The notes: generated by a model not told the origin, from the sequence alone. A stretch of 41,168 nucleotides of DNA from a virus (IMGVR_UViG_3300050343_000090:1-41168); one strand, 5' to 3'. Shown: positions 24,462 through 36,230, counted from the first letter of the stretch. Numbers and translations are program-made.

Positions 24462-25895
24462 ATGAATTACAAATTTAAAACAAAACCATATAAGCATCAG
24501 CTTGATGCATTACAAGACTCTTGGGACAAAGAAAACTTTGCCTATTTCATGGAGATGGGTACGGGTAAATCTAAAGTTCTTTTAGACAATGCAGCAATGC
24601 TATACGACAAAGGTAAGATTAATGGTTTATTAATTATTGCACCTAAAGGTGTATATAAAAACTGGTACGACTCAGAAATACCAACACACTTACCAGATCA
24701 TATTTTTAAAAAAATGGTTTTGTGGAAGACATCTGACAAATCAAAAAAACAACAACTGCTTTTAAATACTTTATTTGAAACAGGAAGTGAGTTTCATATA
24801 TTACTTATGAATGTTGAAGCTTTTTCAAAAGGTGATGGTGCAGCATTTGCATATAAATTTTTATCTTGTCACAATGCAATGATTGCAATTGATGAGTCTA
24901 CAACAATTAAGACTCCTACATCTAATAGAACTAAAAATATTTTAGCATTAAGACAACATGCTAAATATAGAAGAATACTTACTGGTTCTCCTGTAACTAA
25001 ATCACCATTAGATTTATTTAGTCAATGTGAGTTCCTTGATCCCTGGCTCCTGGGGCATACTTCATATTGGACATTCAAGTCTCGTTATGCAGTAACCAGA
25101 AAGATTCAGGTACAAGGTAGACAAGTAGAAATAGTTGTTGGTTATAGAAACCTGGGTGAGCTATCAGAGAAGATACAACCATTTTCTAAAAGAGTTTTAA
25201 AAGATGATTGTCTAGACTTACCTAAAAAGACTTTTATGAAACACGTTGTTGAAATGACTAAAGAACAAAAGAAAGTCTACAAACAAATGAAAGAAGAAGC
25301 TATTGCCTATCTTGATGGTAAAGTTTTATCTTCAGCTACAGTCATGACTCAGTTAATGAGACTGCATCAAATTACTTGTGGCCACTTCACACCTGATGAT
25401 GGAGAGATAAAAGATCTTCCTTGTAATAGAATGACAGAGCTGATGGACATACTAGAAAATGTACATGGTAAAGCTGTTATCTGGTCCCACTATACTCACG
25501 ATGTAAGAAGAATTATTGAAGAAATAAAAAGAGTATATGGAGAAGATTCTGTTGTTGATTATTTTGGTCAAACTACGTCTGAAGAAAGATCAAAGAATAT
25601 AAAAAATTTCAAGAACGATGACAAGTGTAGATTTTTTGTAGGAACTACTCACACGGGCGGCTATGGTATCACATTGACTGCTGCGAGTACAATGATTTAT
25701 TTTTCAAACGGTTATGATTTAGAGAAGAGACAACAATCAGAAGCTAGAATAGATCGTATTGGTCAAACAAAACCTATGACTTATATTGATATTATTTCTG
25801 AAGATACTGTTGATGATAGAATTGTTAAAGCTCTTCGTAGCAAAATAAATATTGCTAATCAAATTATGGGTGAGGATTATAAAGATTGGATTTAG
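24462..25895 (+). CDS. SNF2-family DEAD-like helicase/ATPase (477 aa)
   Basis: Intact and the only large plus-strand gene. N-terminal helicase lobe: YKHQLDALQDSWDKENFAYF (Q-like), MEMGTGKSKVLLDNAA (Walker A near residue 31), AMIAIDESTTIK (DEST in motif II), RILTGSPVTKSPLDLFSQ (III). C-terminal lobe: KAVIWSHYTHDVRRI, GTTHTGGYGITLTAASTMIY (V), QQSEARIDRIGQTKPMTYID (VI). These are SNF2 signatures. Phage SNF2 proteins are thought to remodel or translocate on dsDNA during replication or recombination. It stands alone behind its own promoter; its end overlaps the convergent gene at 25892 by four bases. Confidence 0.93.
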   Translation: MNYKFKTKPYKHQLDALQDSWDKENFAYFMEMGTGKSKVLLDNAAMLYDKGKINGLLIIAPKGVYKNWYDSEIPTHLPDHIFKKMVLWKTSDKSKKQQLLLNTLFETGSEFHILLMNVEAFSKGDGAAFAYKFLSCHNAMIAIDESTTIKTPTSNRTKNILALRQHAKYRRILTGSPVTKSPLDLFSQCEFLDPWLLGHTSYWTFKSRYAVTRKIQVQGRQVEIVVGYRNLGELSEKIQPFSKRVLKDDCLDLPKKTFMKHVVEMTKEQKKVYKQMKEEAIAYLDGKVLSSATVMTQLMRLHQITCGHFTPDDGEIKDLPCNRMTELMDILENVHGKAVIWSHYTHDVRRIIEEIKRVYGEDSVVDYFGQTTSEERSKNIKNFKNDDKCRFFVGTTHTGGYGITLTAASTMIYFSNGYDLEKRQQSEARIDRIGQTKPMTYIDIISEDTVDDRIVKALRSKINIANQIMGEDYKDWI

Positions 25896-26089
25896 ATTTT
25901 ATCTAATAACATTAGAATAACACTAGCCATACCAGCAAGTAATACGCCAGCACATACTATCATTATTTTTTCTATTCTTTTGATTTGTTCTTCTATAGAT
26001 TTAATTTTATCGTGAGTTTGTTTCTGCATAATTCTACACAGCTTTTCATGTGATTCTATTCTCGTAAGTGCTTCGTCTTTTTTAGCCAT
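25892..26089 (-). CDS. Coiled-coil/TM small protein, holin- or XhlA-like (65 aa)
   Basis: A charged helical N-terminal coiled coil (RIMQKQTHDKIKSIEEQIKR) followed by one C-terminal TM segment (IMIVCAGVLLAGMASVILML). This order matches XhlA-like hemolysin/holin helper proteins. It is far from the M15 endolysin, at the end of the late operon, where a second lysis or ejection-membrane factor would not be unusual. Assigned on architecture alone. Confidence 0.6.
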   Translation of the reverse strand: MAKKDEALTRIESHEKLCRIMQKQTHDKIKSIEEQIKRIEKIMIVCAGVLLAGMASVILMLLDKI

Positions 26090-26110
26090 TAAAATGTGAC
26101 CCCCGCCACA

Positions 26111-26141
26111 TAAAAACCCCGATAGTGTGATACTATCAAAC
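26111..26141 (-). terminator. Terminator-like hairpin after the late operon's large gene
   Basis: Stem GATAGT / ACTATC (26121-26126 with 26132-26137), followed on the minus strand by GGGG and five T. The stem is short, so partial termination between the 1346-aa gene and the 65-aa gene is likely. Confidence 0.5.
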
Positions 26142-26156
26142 CGCCCAAATAAATCA

Positions 26157-29100
26157 TTATGCTAAACCTCTTTGTCTTAATCTAATTTGTTTTTCTTCAT
26201 CTGATAATAAAGCATTCTCTACTGGTGTCAATCCTGTAGCCATAATGTTTCCTGGTGCCTGAGGCTGTAATACTTGAGCATTAGGCATCGGTTGTATTGG
26301 TAATGGTGGTGTTTGTACTTCAGGTAATAAATAATTATTTATATCTAATCCAGGTAAAGACTCTACTTCTCCACCTTCAGATTTTAACAGTCTTTCATCT
26401 GTACTAAACAGACCTCTATTAGTTAATCTCATTCTTCTCATATCATTAACCATTCTAAGTATTTGTGGTCTAGCTATATTATACGGATTAGGTCCACCTA
26501 AATTACGAGCATTCTCTGCAAATTTTTCTTCTATATCTGCTGATGGTAAATAAGGATCAAACTGAGCGTTTCTTAAATTATTAAAATTCTTTTCACTAAT
26601 TTGTCTATCCTTAAACTGTCTACTTAAAACATTTCTTGAAACACCTAATGTTTCAGCAGCAGTTAAATCTTTAAACATTTCTTGTTGAACTCCAAATCTA
26701 GCGTTGTTAGATGCAGCAAATCTTTTTATAATATCATTAGGATCAACTGGTCCACCTTTCAATACTCCAAACTTACCTCCAGTAAATTCTCTTCTTGCAT
26801 CCCTGATACCTGATTGATAGTTAGATATTTTAAAACCCATTGATCTTAATGGATCAATCTTAATAGGTCTAAGACCCATAAATCCTGCAATCTCTGGACC
26901 TACATCCAATAGATCTCCACGGTCTGTTGGTGTTTCCGTTGCTGCTTTTAATAATCTTTCATATTGTCTAAACGAAGGTAATAATGCATTTCCTAAATGC
27001 ATAAATTCAATTGCACGTTTATCTCCAAAAGATGTTTGATCAGTGTATAGTCTTCTACCATCAGCTGTTCTACCACCTCTTACTGTTAAATCTGTTGCAG
27101 CTTCCGTCCAAATAGATTCTGAAATAAATGGATTCATAATCTCAGCTCCTGCTTCTCCTATACCAGATGCGAAACCTGCTAATATTTGTTCATCTGTTGC
27201 TTCACCTTCTTGAATACTATTTAAAACAGTTCTTATAGGTCTAGCTACTACATCGTAAGCATTGCTGTGACTAAAATCTATATATCTTAATTCACCATCA
27301 TCATCTCTTATTGGAATTAGTGTAGAGTTTTTTGACCACTCAGGAACAAATCTTCTAAGAGCTGCTAGCTCTTCTTTTGATACATCATATATTGCAGACG
27401 CACCTTCAGTTAATGCAATTGGAATACCTGTTGTAAATGTTGCCATACCCAATAATCTTTTAAATCCAGTTTCATAAGTTCCATTAGTTAATGCATTGTT
27501 CTTAACAACTTGTTCAGTTCCGTCTGCTAATACTTCTGTAACACTTAAACCTAAATTACTTCCTTTGATTCTAACTCCTGGAGCAGGAACATGTCTCATT
27601 TCTTTTAAACCTTGTCCAACTATATTTGAAGTTGTTCTAATCATTTCAGATGGAAACGACATAAAGTTACCAATTGGTAATAGTCTTGCAGTTCTAACTG
27701 CAGAACCAACGAAGTCATAATTAGGTACAGTATTTTTAACTATATTAGCAGCATCAACCTTTAAACCTCTTAATACAGTTTCATCTGAAACATCTAAACC
27801 TTGTTTAACTGCAGCTTTTTTTAATCTATCTAATTCAACAACATAGTTTGTAATTTTAAATGTATCATCCTCTGCAACATACTTACCTTGAAAAAATTCT
27901 TTTGTTTTTTTCATTTTTCTCATAAACGGACTTATGATTGAATCTATATTTGCAACTTGTTCTCCAAGTCTAACATCTGTTAATAGAGCTTTAAGATCTC
28001 CTATTTGAACTTGTGAGTTTACCACACCAAGTTCTAATAGTTCTCTGTATGCTTCCTGAGCTCTTGGTGTATTAGTTCCAAGTTTTGTTAGACCTGATAC
28101 ATCAATACCTTCTCTAAAAGCTTTAGCAACTACAGCTGGATTTTCAAATAAAATACCATTGGCTCCTGAAAAACCAAAAGCACTTATCATATTACGTAAG
28201 TGTGTTGGTATAGAGAAAACTGTTTTTGATAATTGTGAAACTCCTTTTGGAAATAATAATAAATTTCTATACATCCAACTTACAGCAGCTTCTGCTCCTT
28301 CTTTACCCTCACCTCTTACAAAACCTTGAAGGCCACCAGAAATATTATTTGCATTTCTAATTGCTTCAGCTATTTCTTTTGTAGTAAAACTTCCTTGTAA
28401 TGGATTAATAACTTTACCTGCTCCAGGTAAATCTTTTACAATATCATCAACTGGAACTAACTCTATTCCAGTTGTTCTTGATCTTAATGCTTCTTCTCCT
28501 GCTTCTTTACTACTCCAAAAAAATCCTCTACCACCCGCTGCTTGTACTTCAGAGTTTTTTGCTGCAACATTTGTTAGATAATTTGATGTTCTTGCTACAG
28601 AAGATAAGTTAGTCATTGCATTAAATATTGAATATCTTGGATCTTGTATCTCTCCCAATAGTTCTCTTATTTCTTTTGGTAACATATTGGTGTCATCAAT
28701 AGCTTCTTTTATAAATTTTTCACCAGGTTTACCTTCCATTGTTTTTGTAATGTATTTATTTAAATCTAATGCTTTTGGATTTTTTAATTTTTTTACAGAA
28801 TTTAATAAACTCTTTACTTGTATTACAGCTTCTCTTTCTAATTGACTGGGTTTTGAAGCTAAAGCTGGATTATCTTGTGCAATTATTGTTTTAAAATATT
28901 TTATAGCTCCTTCTTCTGCTTCTGCTGTAGGTCTAAACCTACTGAATAATTTTAATAAACCTTTGTTTTGATCTTCAAAAATTCTGTATGTACCACCAAT
29001 CCAATTAGTAGTTCTATCTTGTAGTATTTTTTGTAATTCATTTTTACCTTTTTTAAAATTAACTCCTTTTTGATTATTATCTAATATACCTATTAATCTT

Positions 29101-30198
29101 ACAAATTCTTCTCTTGCATTATTTATACCTCCAACAATTGCTTGTCTTCTTTCTGCAGGTAAATTTGTTTTGTTCATTAGTTTTAAAGTTTCATCTAATG
29201 CATCTTTGTTTAAAGGTTTGTTTAAATCTCCTTCAAATAAAGATTTATTTAATAAAGATAAAAACTTATCTCTTTCGGCTACGTTAGCTCTACCAAATAA
29301 TCTTTCTGCTTCAGGATAAATAGCATCTATTTCTCTTGTAAGATTGTCTACAATTTCTTTTGCTCTGTTTGTGTCTCTTGCTATCAAAGCTTGTTTTGTT
29401 TTCTCCGCACCAAATAATTCTTCAGTTAACCCACCTCTAGGACTAAATGGAGCTCTAATATATTTATCTAGAAATCTAGCAACTTGACTGTCACTGTATG
29501 CTAATTCTTTACCTCTTTGTGCTAGTAGCTTTGCACTCTTACCAGCGCCGTAAACAAAGGGTGTGATTAATAAAGACTCTGATCCAAACTTTAATCTGTT
29601 TGCTAATTTTCTTGCAGCATCTTCTCTACCAAAACCTTCTTCTCTATCTAGTTGAGTTGGACCTCCTTCAAACATATCTCCGAAAGTTCCAATCTTTTCT
29701 ACATCTGCAACAAATGTTTCACCTGTTGCACCACCCATTAAACCTACCGCAAATTTTGGAAACTTAGCTTTAGCATTTAAATCTCGAGCTTTGTTTAATG
29801 AATCCCTTAGTGCTACTCTATCTTTATCTAATCTAAAATCAGCAAAAGCATTTGCACGTTTTGCTTTTAAAGTTCTAGCAGTTAAATTTCTTGCAGCTCT
29901 GATTTGCTAATTTAAAACCTGCTGTCCCTGGTACACCTACTTGAATGATGGCTTCTGTTAATTTACCTACTGCTCTATCTTGTGCAGCGTCTTCAAATAT
30001 ATTTATCTTATCAAAAAATTGTTCTACATCAGATGCAGTGTCTGTATCAAAACCTAAATCAATTAGTTCAGCCGTTAATGAAAATACTCCTTCAGGTACT
30101 TTAATAATACCTGATGCTATTCCTGATGCAAATGATGAATACCAAGACCTGTCACTATCTCTTTCTGCTTCGTTAAGTGGTAGATACTTCTCTGCCAT
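26157..30198 (-). CDS. Giant virion protein, ~1346 aa (one frameshift)
   Basis: A 1193-aa ORF plus its N-terminal part (MAEKYLPLNEAERDSDRSWY ...), joined by one base error near 29900. The start has AGGAGGT three bases upstream. The N-terminus holds Ser/Gly/Ala and hydrophobic residues (SSFASGIASGIIKVPEGVFS), then long helical stretches (IRAARNLTARTLKAKRANAF). A hydrophobic, conserved-looking patch reads VRTARLLPIGNFMSFPSEMI. The C-terminus is Pro/Leu-rich (LPEVQTPPLPIQPMPNAQVL). Size, helical content and place at the end of the late operon fit an internal/ejection protein like those of podoviruses; no lytic transglycosylase motif was seen. Function inferred, family unnamed. Confidence 0.72.
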
Positions 30199-30206
30199 TT
30201 AACCTC

Positions 30207-31074
30207 CTATACTGGTAAGTCGTCTGAGATTCTAAAATCAGGTAAAATTTCTTTTAATGTCTTTGGTGGTTTTGATTCTTGTCCAAATAAACCTGCTTTT
30301 GGTTTTTCATCAACTTTACTTACTCTGGCTTCTTTATCTGCTTCAGGATCAAATGTAGCCATGTTAATTGTTTCATAACTATATCCGTCTGCAGTTTTTC
30401 TTAATCTTTTAAAAGTACCATCAGTTACATCATAATATACTTTTCCAATGTTTCCTTTTTTCTCATAGTCTTTTGTTTTACCATGAATACCACCAATAAA
30501 TCCTTCATATGATTCACCAAAATTTTGTACAGCTTTAGATTCTAATCCTTGGTTTTCATAGTCTGCTCTGTTTTTAGCTTGAACTGAACTTCCTTGATAT
30601 TGTTCTAAGTAATCTTTAAAATCAGTTGTGCTTAATGCACCTAATTCCATTTCTGCTAATTCTTTTTGACCAGCTAATTTTTTTTCTAATAATGATTCAT
30701 CACCAGCTTGTTTAATTGCAAGTTCAGTTGCACCTGCTTTTAAATCTCTTAAATATTTTCTTTTCTCAGCTTGATTTTCTATAAGATTTTGTACAGGCTT
30801 TTCAGAAGCTAATAAAAGATTACCTAATAAATTACCACCACCTGTTTGAACAGCTGCTTTTGGTCCATATTGTAATAAGAAAGTTGTTAACGGATCAAAA
30901 CCTTTATCTGGTTGATCACCACCTAAAGTTTTTAAATTAGCTGCTGCTAACTCTTCTACTCTAGAAGGAGTTCCTTCTTGCATAGTTTTCTCTATCTTCA
31001 ATACCAGACATGATGCCATTCATATTAGCACCGCCACCTTTTCTAAACATGGGTCTTCTAAATATTCTACTCAT
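30207..31074 (-). CDS. Virion-associated protein, ~288 aa (one frameshift)
   Basis: Starts MSRIFRRPMFRKGGGANMNG at 31074; a base error near 30985 links it to EGTPSRVEELAAANLKTLGG. The middle is helical and charged (ENQAEKRKYLRDLKAGATEL), with a C-terminal beta part (GKVYYDVTDGTFKRLRKTAD). Its stop lies inside the RBS of the giant protein gene. The 'MFRKGG' start resembles other late-gene products here. Probably a structural or ejection protein; function unknown. Confidence 0.68.
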
Positions 31075-31972
31075 TAACCGAACGCTCTATATATACCAGC
31101 TAGTGTTGAACCTAAACCTAATGCAGATTGAAGTGGGCTAGCTGATGGTGATGTTTGTTGAAAGTTGTGATCCAGGGTATCCAGCAATTAGACTCGTGAT
31201 ACCTGAACCTAAAGTTTGTGCTGCTGTAATTGGTTGTTGTAATTGTTGTTGTGCTAACTGTTGTTGTGCTCCTAATTCTGATTGTCTTTGTGCTTGCAAT
31301 CCACCACCTAGACTAGTTAAACCTGCAACTTGTTGTCCAGCTAACTGTGGAGATAATCCTGCTAATGCTTGTTGCTGTGTAGATAATGCTTGTTGCTGTT
31401 GTGCTAAAGCTTGTTGTTGACCAAAAGCTGTGACCAGCTGCTTGTTGTGCTTGACCAAAACCTTGTTGTAATAATTGTGCTTGTAATGCTGCTCTGTTTC
31501 TATCTGATGCTGACATATATTCTGCTCTTGCAACACCTTCACGTCCTCCACCAAATGCACCTGATTGAATTGCACTTTGTGCAATTGAACCTAAACCTTT
31601 TTGTGCTTGAATATCAAATTCTTCTAAAGATGCTTCTATAACATCTTGTTGATAAGGTGACATAAATTGTTGGTAAGCTGATGGGCCAACAAATTGACCT
31701 GCTTGGCCAGCTTGTTTTGCTGCTTCTCCAGCTTGAGTTGCTGCTGTTTGTAAAAATGGAGCATAATGATCCTAAACCTTGTTGTGCAGTTGCAACTTTA
31801 ATTGCTTCAGCTTGTAAAGGATCTTGACCTGCAACAAATTGTGGACCATAAACTTTTAGATAAGTCTGCACCTTTAAAAGCACCAACAGCTTTTTGTAAT
31901 TCTGTAAATAAGTTTTGCAGCTGCTTCTATAAACTCAGGTGGTTGTGTTATTTGTGTAATTGTTTCAGCCAT
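31074..31972 (-). CDS. Gln/Ala-rich virion protein, ~298 aa (frameshifted)
   Basis: Starts MAETITQITQPPEFIEAAAK; breaks near 31900, 31760, 31440 and 31170. A defined domain (YGPQFVAGQDPLQAEAIKVA; MSPYQQDVIEASLEEFDIQA; AIQSGAFGGGREGVARAEYM) precedes a low-complexity Gln/Ala tract (QQALAQQQQALSTQQQALAG). The end SALGLGSTLAGIYRAFG has a TAATG overlap with the next gene. The 'SGAFGGGREGV' motif is typical of phage structural proteins near tail genes as I recall. Likely virion-associated and elongated. Confidence 0.68.
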
Positions 31973-32663
31973 TATACTCTTCCGCCTTTTTCTAATTTTT
32001 TCATCATGTCGTACATACGTTGTGCACCTTTATTAACATTACCGTCACCCATTCCTCTTACAGCATCTGCTGTGAATACGAATTCATTGTTTGACTAACA
32101 TCGCAGGGATGTCATCTGCCTTCTCTTTTACACCAACTGGAGGAATAAATCCACCACTTTCTCTAAGATCTAGCTCCTTTACGCCTGCTTTATTAGTTCT
32201 TTGAGGTAGACCCATGATGCCTGATGCCTGATCCACGATCTGATCGGTTCCCATAGCATAATTCATTCTACCACCCATATTTGCAGGTTCTCTATATGTA
32301 TTTGCTGCAGTAGTAGTTCCTTTAACACTATTAAATAATTCATCTATTTCTCTTACAGACATATTTTCTACCATGTCTCTGTATCCTTTTTTAATTAAAA
32401 AATCTTTTTTAAGATCAGTTCCATCGTTGTATCCTATTCTACCACCCTCTGCATATCCACCAGCTCCTGATGTATACTCAGATAAATCATTGTCTACAAG
32501 TGCATTTACCAACATCTGATTTAAGAAGGCCACTGATACCTTTAGCAACACCTTTAACAGCCTTTTTAAGGCCACCCAATAGTGCTCCTTGTCTCGGTGC
32601 GACTTCCATTATTCCGCCACCTCTTCTTAATTGTCTGGGCATTTGCATTCTTGAAATTGCCAT
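31972..32663 (-). CDS. Virion-region protein with GGR motifs, ~229 aa (frameshifted)
   Basis: Starts MAISRMQMPRQLRRGGGIME; breaks near 32525 and 32098. It contains GGYAEGGRIGYNDGTD, GGRMNYAMGTDQIVD and SGIMGLPQRTNKAGVKELDL, then GGFIPPVGVKEKADDIPAML followed by FTADAVRGMGDGNVNKGAQR. The NYAMG...SGIMGL pair is shared with the 160-aa protein at 4331. The C-terminus ends LEKGGRV. Repeated glycine-arginine turns suggest a structural, possibly scaffold-like or assembly-bound protein. Function unknown. Confidence 0.65.
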
Positions 32664-32675
32664 AGTTTTATTAGT

Positions 32676-32845
32676 TTATTTTGTTTTTCCAAAAATATCA
32701 AGGCTTGGCATAAGAACTTTTATATCTCTTCGAATGTCTTCTCAGGTATACCTTTTGATTTCCATTCGTTATCGTCCTTGTATTCCTCACCTGTTTTAAG
32801 GTTAGTTATTTTTTCTATTATTTTCTCTGGTTTTATAACTTGCAT
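32676..32845 (-). CDS. Small late protein, ~56 aa (one frameshift)
   Basis: Starts MQVIKPEKIIEKITNLKTGE behind AGGAGG. After a base error near 32735 it ends RRDIKVLMPSLDIFGKTK. Charged helical N-terminus. It lies between two late structural genes. Similar small proteins with 'D..V..PSLDL..KTK' ends occur in marine phages, as I recall. Function unknown. Confidence 0.62.
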
Positions 32846-32853
32846 TTTTCCTC

Positions 32854-33181
32854 CTATGTTCTATCAAATTCTAGTATTGATACTGTTCCTTCAAATATAT
32901 CAGCTGTCGCTGCTTGTAATTGTAACTTGTCACTTTCTTCTAATATAATTGTACCATCAGATATAGACTTAGAATTACCTGAGTTTACAGTGTGTTCTGC
33001 AAATTGATAAGCTCTACCTGCAGAGGTATCATATACAAAAGCTTTTATCTCAACGTTACCCTCCAACATTAGCTGTATGTATGTTTTGAATGATTGCTCT
33101 AGACTCAGATGGTACAGTATAAATATCTGTAGCATCAGTTGTAGTTAAATCAAAGTGTGCATTCTTATATCTATTAGCCAT
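32854..33181 (-). CDS. Small beta-rich structural protein, ~108 aa (one frameshift)
   Basis: Starts MANRYKNAHFDLTTTDATDI; an extra base near 33062 follows IIQNIHTANVGG. It continues EIKAFVYDTSAGRAYQFAEH and IILEESDKLQLQAATADIFE, ending SILEFDRT. The all-beta look with Tyr/Thr suits a head-decoration or tail-completion protein. The pattern matches a conserved small marine-phage protein I know only as structural/hypothetical. Confidence 0.66.
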
Positions 33182-33361
33182 TATGCTTCACTTCCACTAC
33201 TCATGAACCAAGTAAACTTTTGATTGCTCATCTCTTAAATCTTGTTGAAAAGTTGAGTTTAATTTTTCAATCAATCCGTCTAAATCTCTAACTAAAGAAT
33301 CAGCATCTTGCTGTCTATATTCTTTATTGGGTCTTGTAAATACTACTGTTATCTTTGCCAT
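33181..33361 (-). CDS. Small late protein, ~60 aa (one frameshift)
   Basis: Reads MAKITVVFTRPNKEYRQQDA, then LVRDLDGLIEKLNSTFQQDL, and after a base error near 33230 KFTWFMSSGSEA. The stop overlaps the next gene's ATG (TAATG). Helical with a hydrophobic C-terminal strand. It fills the gap between two structural genes; function unknown. Confidence 0.58.
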
Positions 33362-33364
33362 TAG

Positions 33365-34055
33365 TCAATCATCATAACCATTAGAATGTTTAACTGATGC
33401 CCAAGGTACTTCATGAGCCATTGCTCCTTGATAAGTTGTTGGGTTATCTTTGTAATTAAATTTATAAATATTAATATTAGATGGTGACTTACCTATTAAT
33501 TCTACATTTTCTTTTAATCTTATATCACTGAAACCTAAATCAGAACTTCTATTTGGACTTTCATCTGTTATTTCTCCTGTATATTCTCCTGTTTCTTCTA
33601 TTTCAGCAATCACTGCGTCTATCTGTGATTGAGATAATCCTTTTTCTCTTAATGTATTTACTTATGTTACCTGTTCTTTTATCAAAAGATTTATCAGTAA
33701 GTTTAGCTGCATTATATCCAGCCATAATTCCTTCTGGTGTATTATAATTATTTGTTACAATTCTACCTATGTCATCTAACATAATACCACCACTTAATAA
33801 TTCGTTTTCTAAAATACCTCTTCTATTTACAGGCATAATACCACTTAAAAATTCAACTCCTTTTTTTAAGCCTCCAATACCAGGTATGAAGTTTGCTGCT
33901 GTACCTAAGGTTTTTCCAATTCCTGTAGGTTCACCATATAAAAAACTTGAGTCTGATAATATACCTGAAGGTATACCTACTCCTGGATCATTGGGACCTC
34001 TGTAAGTACTCGCATAGGCTTGTCTCATATTATAGGGACTATAATTTTTAGCCAT
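33365..34055 (-). CDS. Tail-associated protein with S74-like C-terminus, ~229 aa (one frameshift)
   Basis: Starts MAKNYSPYNMRQAYASTYRG; break near 33660. The C-terminal 60 residues read SDIRLKENVELIGKSPSNIN, IYKFNYKDNPTTYQGAMAHE, VPWASVKHSNG. SDIRLKEN is the hallmark of the intramolecular chaperone (Peptidase_S74) domain that ends many phage tail fibres and spikes; it folds the trimer and is normally cut off. Here it is short and attached to a glycine-rich 170-aa body, unlike a usual long fibre. Probably a spike tip or short tail-fibre component. Confidence 0.75.
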
Positions 34056-36230
34056 TATCTTCTTCCATCTGGTTGTGTATCTAATCTAAAAGTACCTAAG
34101 TTTCCAGCTTTGATTAGTTGCTGTATTAGCTATTTTAAAGATATAGCTCTTGCTCTTGCACGTGTATCTACTTTATCAGTAGATGATGTAATTGTAAAGG
34201 GTCCAAGTGGTGAACTTGCTTGTGAAGCTATTTGGATAATTTCTTAATTGTAATGTTACTTGAGTATTTCCTGTTTGAGATAAAAAGTCAGGTATAAATC
34301 TTCTAATCTTCATAATAAATTCACCATCTCCTTGAATGTTGCAACACCTGTTTGTTGACCTTGTCAGATCTTTTTGTGTAATATCAAAGTCTCCTGATTC
34401 AATATTAGAAGTAATTGCTGTTTACACCATTTGCTAATGCTTCATCCGTTCCTGTTTCATGTTCAAAGTATATTGTACTTCCTTCTGTATTACCAACAAC
34501 ATCAAAAGATGCATCATCACCTGCAGTGTATTTAGTTGCATGTGGTAAACCAAATACAGCAGAATCTTCCCATGTTCTAGATAAAGTTCCTGTTGTCCAT
34601 ACAGGTCTTTTGGTGTTGAATCTAAATAATTATATGTAACACATCTATTAACAACAGTTGATGTAGATGTTGGATAAAACCAAGTAACTTCACCAAACAA
34701 ATTATTTAATCCACATAATTAATTGATTAGATGTTGTATTTAAATCATCATAAACAAAATCTTCTACTAAACAAGGTCCATAGATTCTAGTTTACCAGTG
34801 TATCTAAAGAAACCATTTTCTGACATCCAATAAGCAGCACCATCAACTTCTAATGCTGCATTCTGTCCAATCAATCCACAGTTAGTTCCAACTTGTTCAA
34901 AAGCAAATGTAAATGGTTGACCAACAAAACTCATAGTAAATAAAGATGTATCAGTCCAAACATAAATTGCATCTCTACCTCTAATAGCACCCATGATCCG
35001 TGATCCATCGGCCAGTCTTTGTGTACCAGCTGTATTGGTTGCTGTAGGTGTATAGTATTAATATCTTCTTGAGAAGAAAATCTTATAAACATATCATCTT
35101 GTGTAGATTTTGTTCCAATAGTTGTTTCTGTTCCAAAAAATACTAAGTGTCTATCAGGTGTAGATACTAACATATCACGTGATGCTGTTGGTGCACCTGA
35201 TATAATAGTTGCTCTATTGGTTGTTGCATTTGTTGCATCAGAATCCCATTCAAAACATTCACCATTATGAATTAGTGCAATTAGCTTTATCACCAAATTA
35301 TCAATAGACCATAAACCAGGATCAACAACTAAGTCACCAGATGCTGCTTCACCCCATGCAACAAAAGTCTGAACTTTAGTTACTGTTGCACCATTAGAGT
35401 GTGTTGCAGCTGTTGTTCCTCTAACACCTCTTGTAACACCTGTTAAAGTATTACCAGATATACCTGTGTATGAAATTTCTTCTGTACCTATTTGTATAAA
35501 GTTTGTACCTGAAGTTGGAAAACCTGAGATGCATCAGTTAATGTAATTCCTGTTGTTGTAGACGTAGCATTAATACCACCATTTAAAGTTGTTGTTGTTG
35601 CTCCACCTGTTACACCACCCCAAGAAGCAATACCCCAACCAAAACCAGGTAATTGTTCTGCTGGTCCTACTGGATAGTAATGTTAACTCTAATACCACCA
35701 GATGTAGTTGCACCTGATCCTGTTTCATTAGATGGCATTGTAATAGTTAAAGTGTGTTCCTGTTGGCACACTTGTTACCATAAATTTTTTATCATCAAAA
35801 TCTGATGCTGAATAATTAGAATTAGTAATAGCTGTAAAATTATCTAAAAAATAATATCTTTGCTACAATATTATGTGGTCCTGACTAAATGTTATAGTAA
35901 CTGTTGCTGATCCATAGTCGTTGTACTAAATGCATTTGTAATGTTGTTGTAGTTTTAATAGGATGTATGTCATAAAATACACCACCTGAATAAGCATATA
36001 AAATTCTGTTTGTTCCTATGATTGCAAATTTTTACCAGCTTTATTAACAAAATGATGTAAACCTCTTGCAGCACCTGTAAGTTTAGACTCACCTAATTGT
36101 TTCCAACCACCTATTTTTTCAGGTGTACCATATCTAAAACGTACATTATCTCCATCTGTCCATTGTCCTTCAGCACCTGTTTCTGTAACTTGTTTATTAA
36201 ATCCTGGTTGAAATCCTATTTTTGTAACAT
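34055..36230 (-). CDS. Large tail protein, P22 gp10-like, ~720 aa (heavily frameshifted)
   Basis: Starts MLQKIGFQPGFNKQVTETGA behind GGAGG; the homopolymer right after the start is one base short. Motifs: NVRFRYGTPEKIGGWKQLGE, GAARGLHHFVNKAGKNFA, YAYSGGVFYDIHPI, MLVSTPDRHLVFFGTETTIG, MGAIRGRDAIYVWTDTSLFT, MSFVGQPFTFAFEQVGTNCG and YWMSENGFFRYTGK. The bladed beta pattern with these motifs fits the tail stabilisation/DNA-plug family (P22 gp10-like). The C-terminal part is badly scrambled and ends LGTFRLDTQPDGRR. A TAATG overlap joins it to the S74-like gene. It likely closes the tail tube below the portal. Confidence 0.8.

Noticed and set aside
27496-27720. Plus-strand ORF inside the giant virion protein gene
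   Set aside because: Pure antisense of a strong coding frame; no promoter or RBS.
31145-31420. Cys-rich plus-strand ORF of 91 aa
   Set aside because: Cysteines are the antisense reading of Gln/Ala codons (CAA/GCA) of the low-complexity tract; not a real Cys-rich protein.
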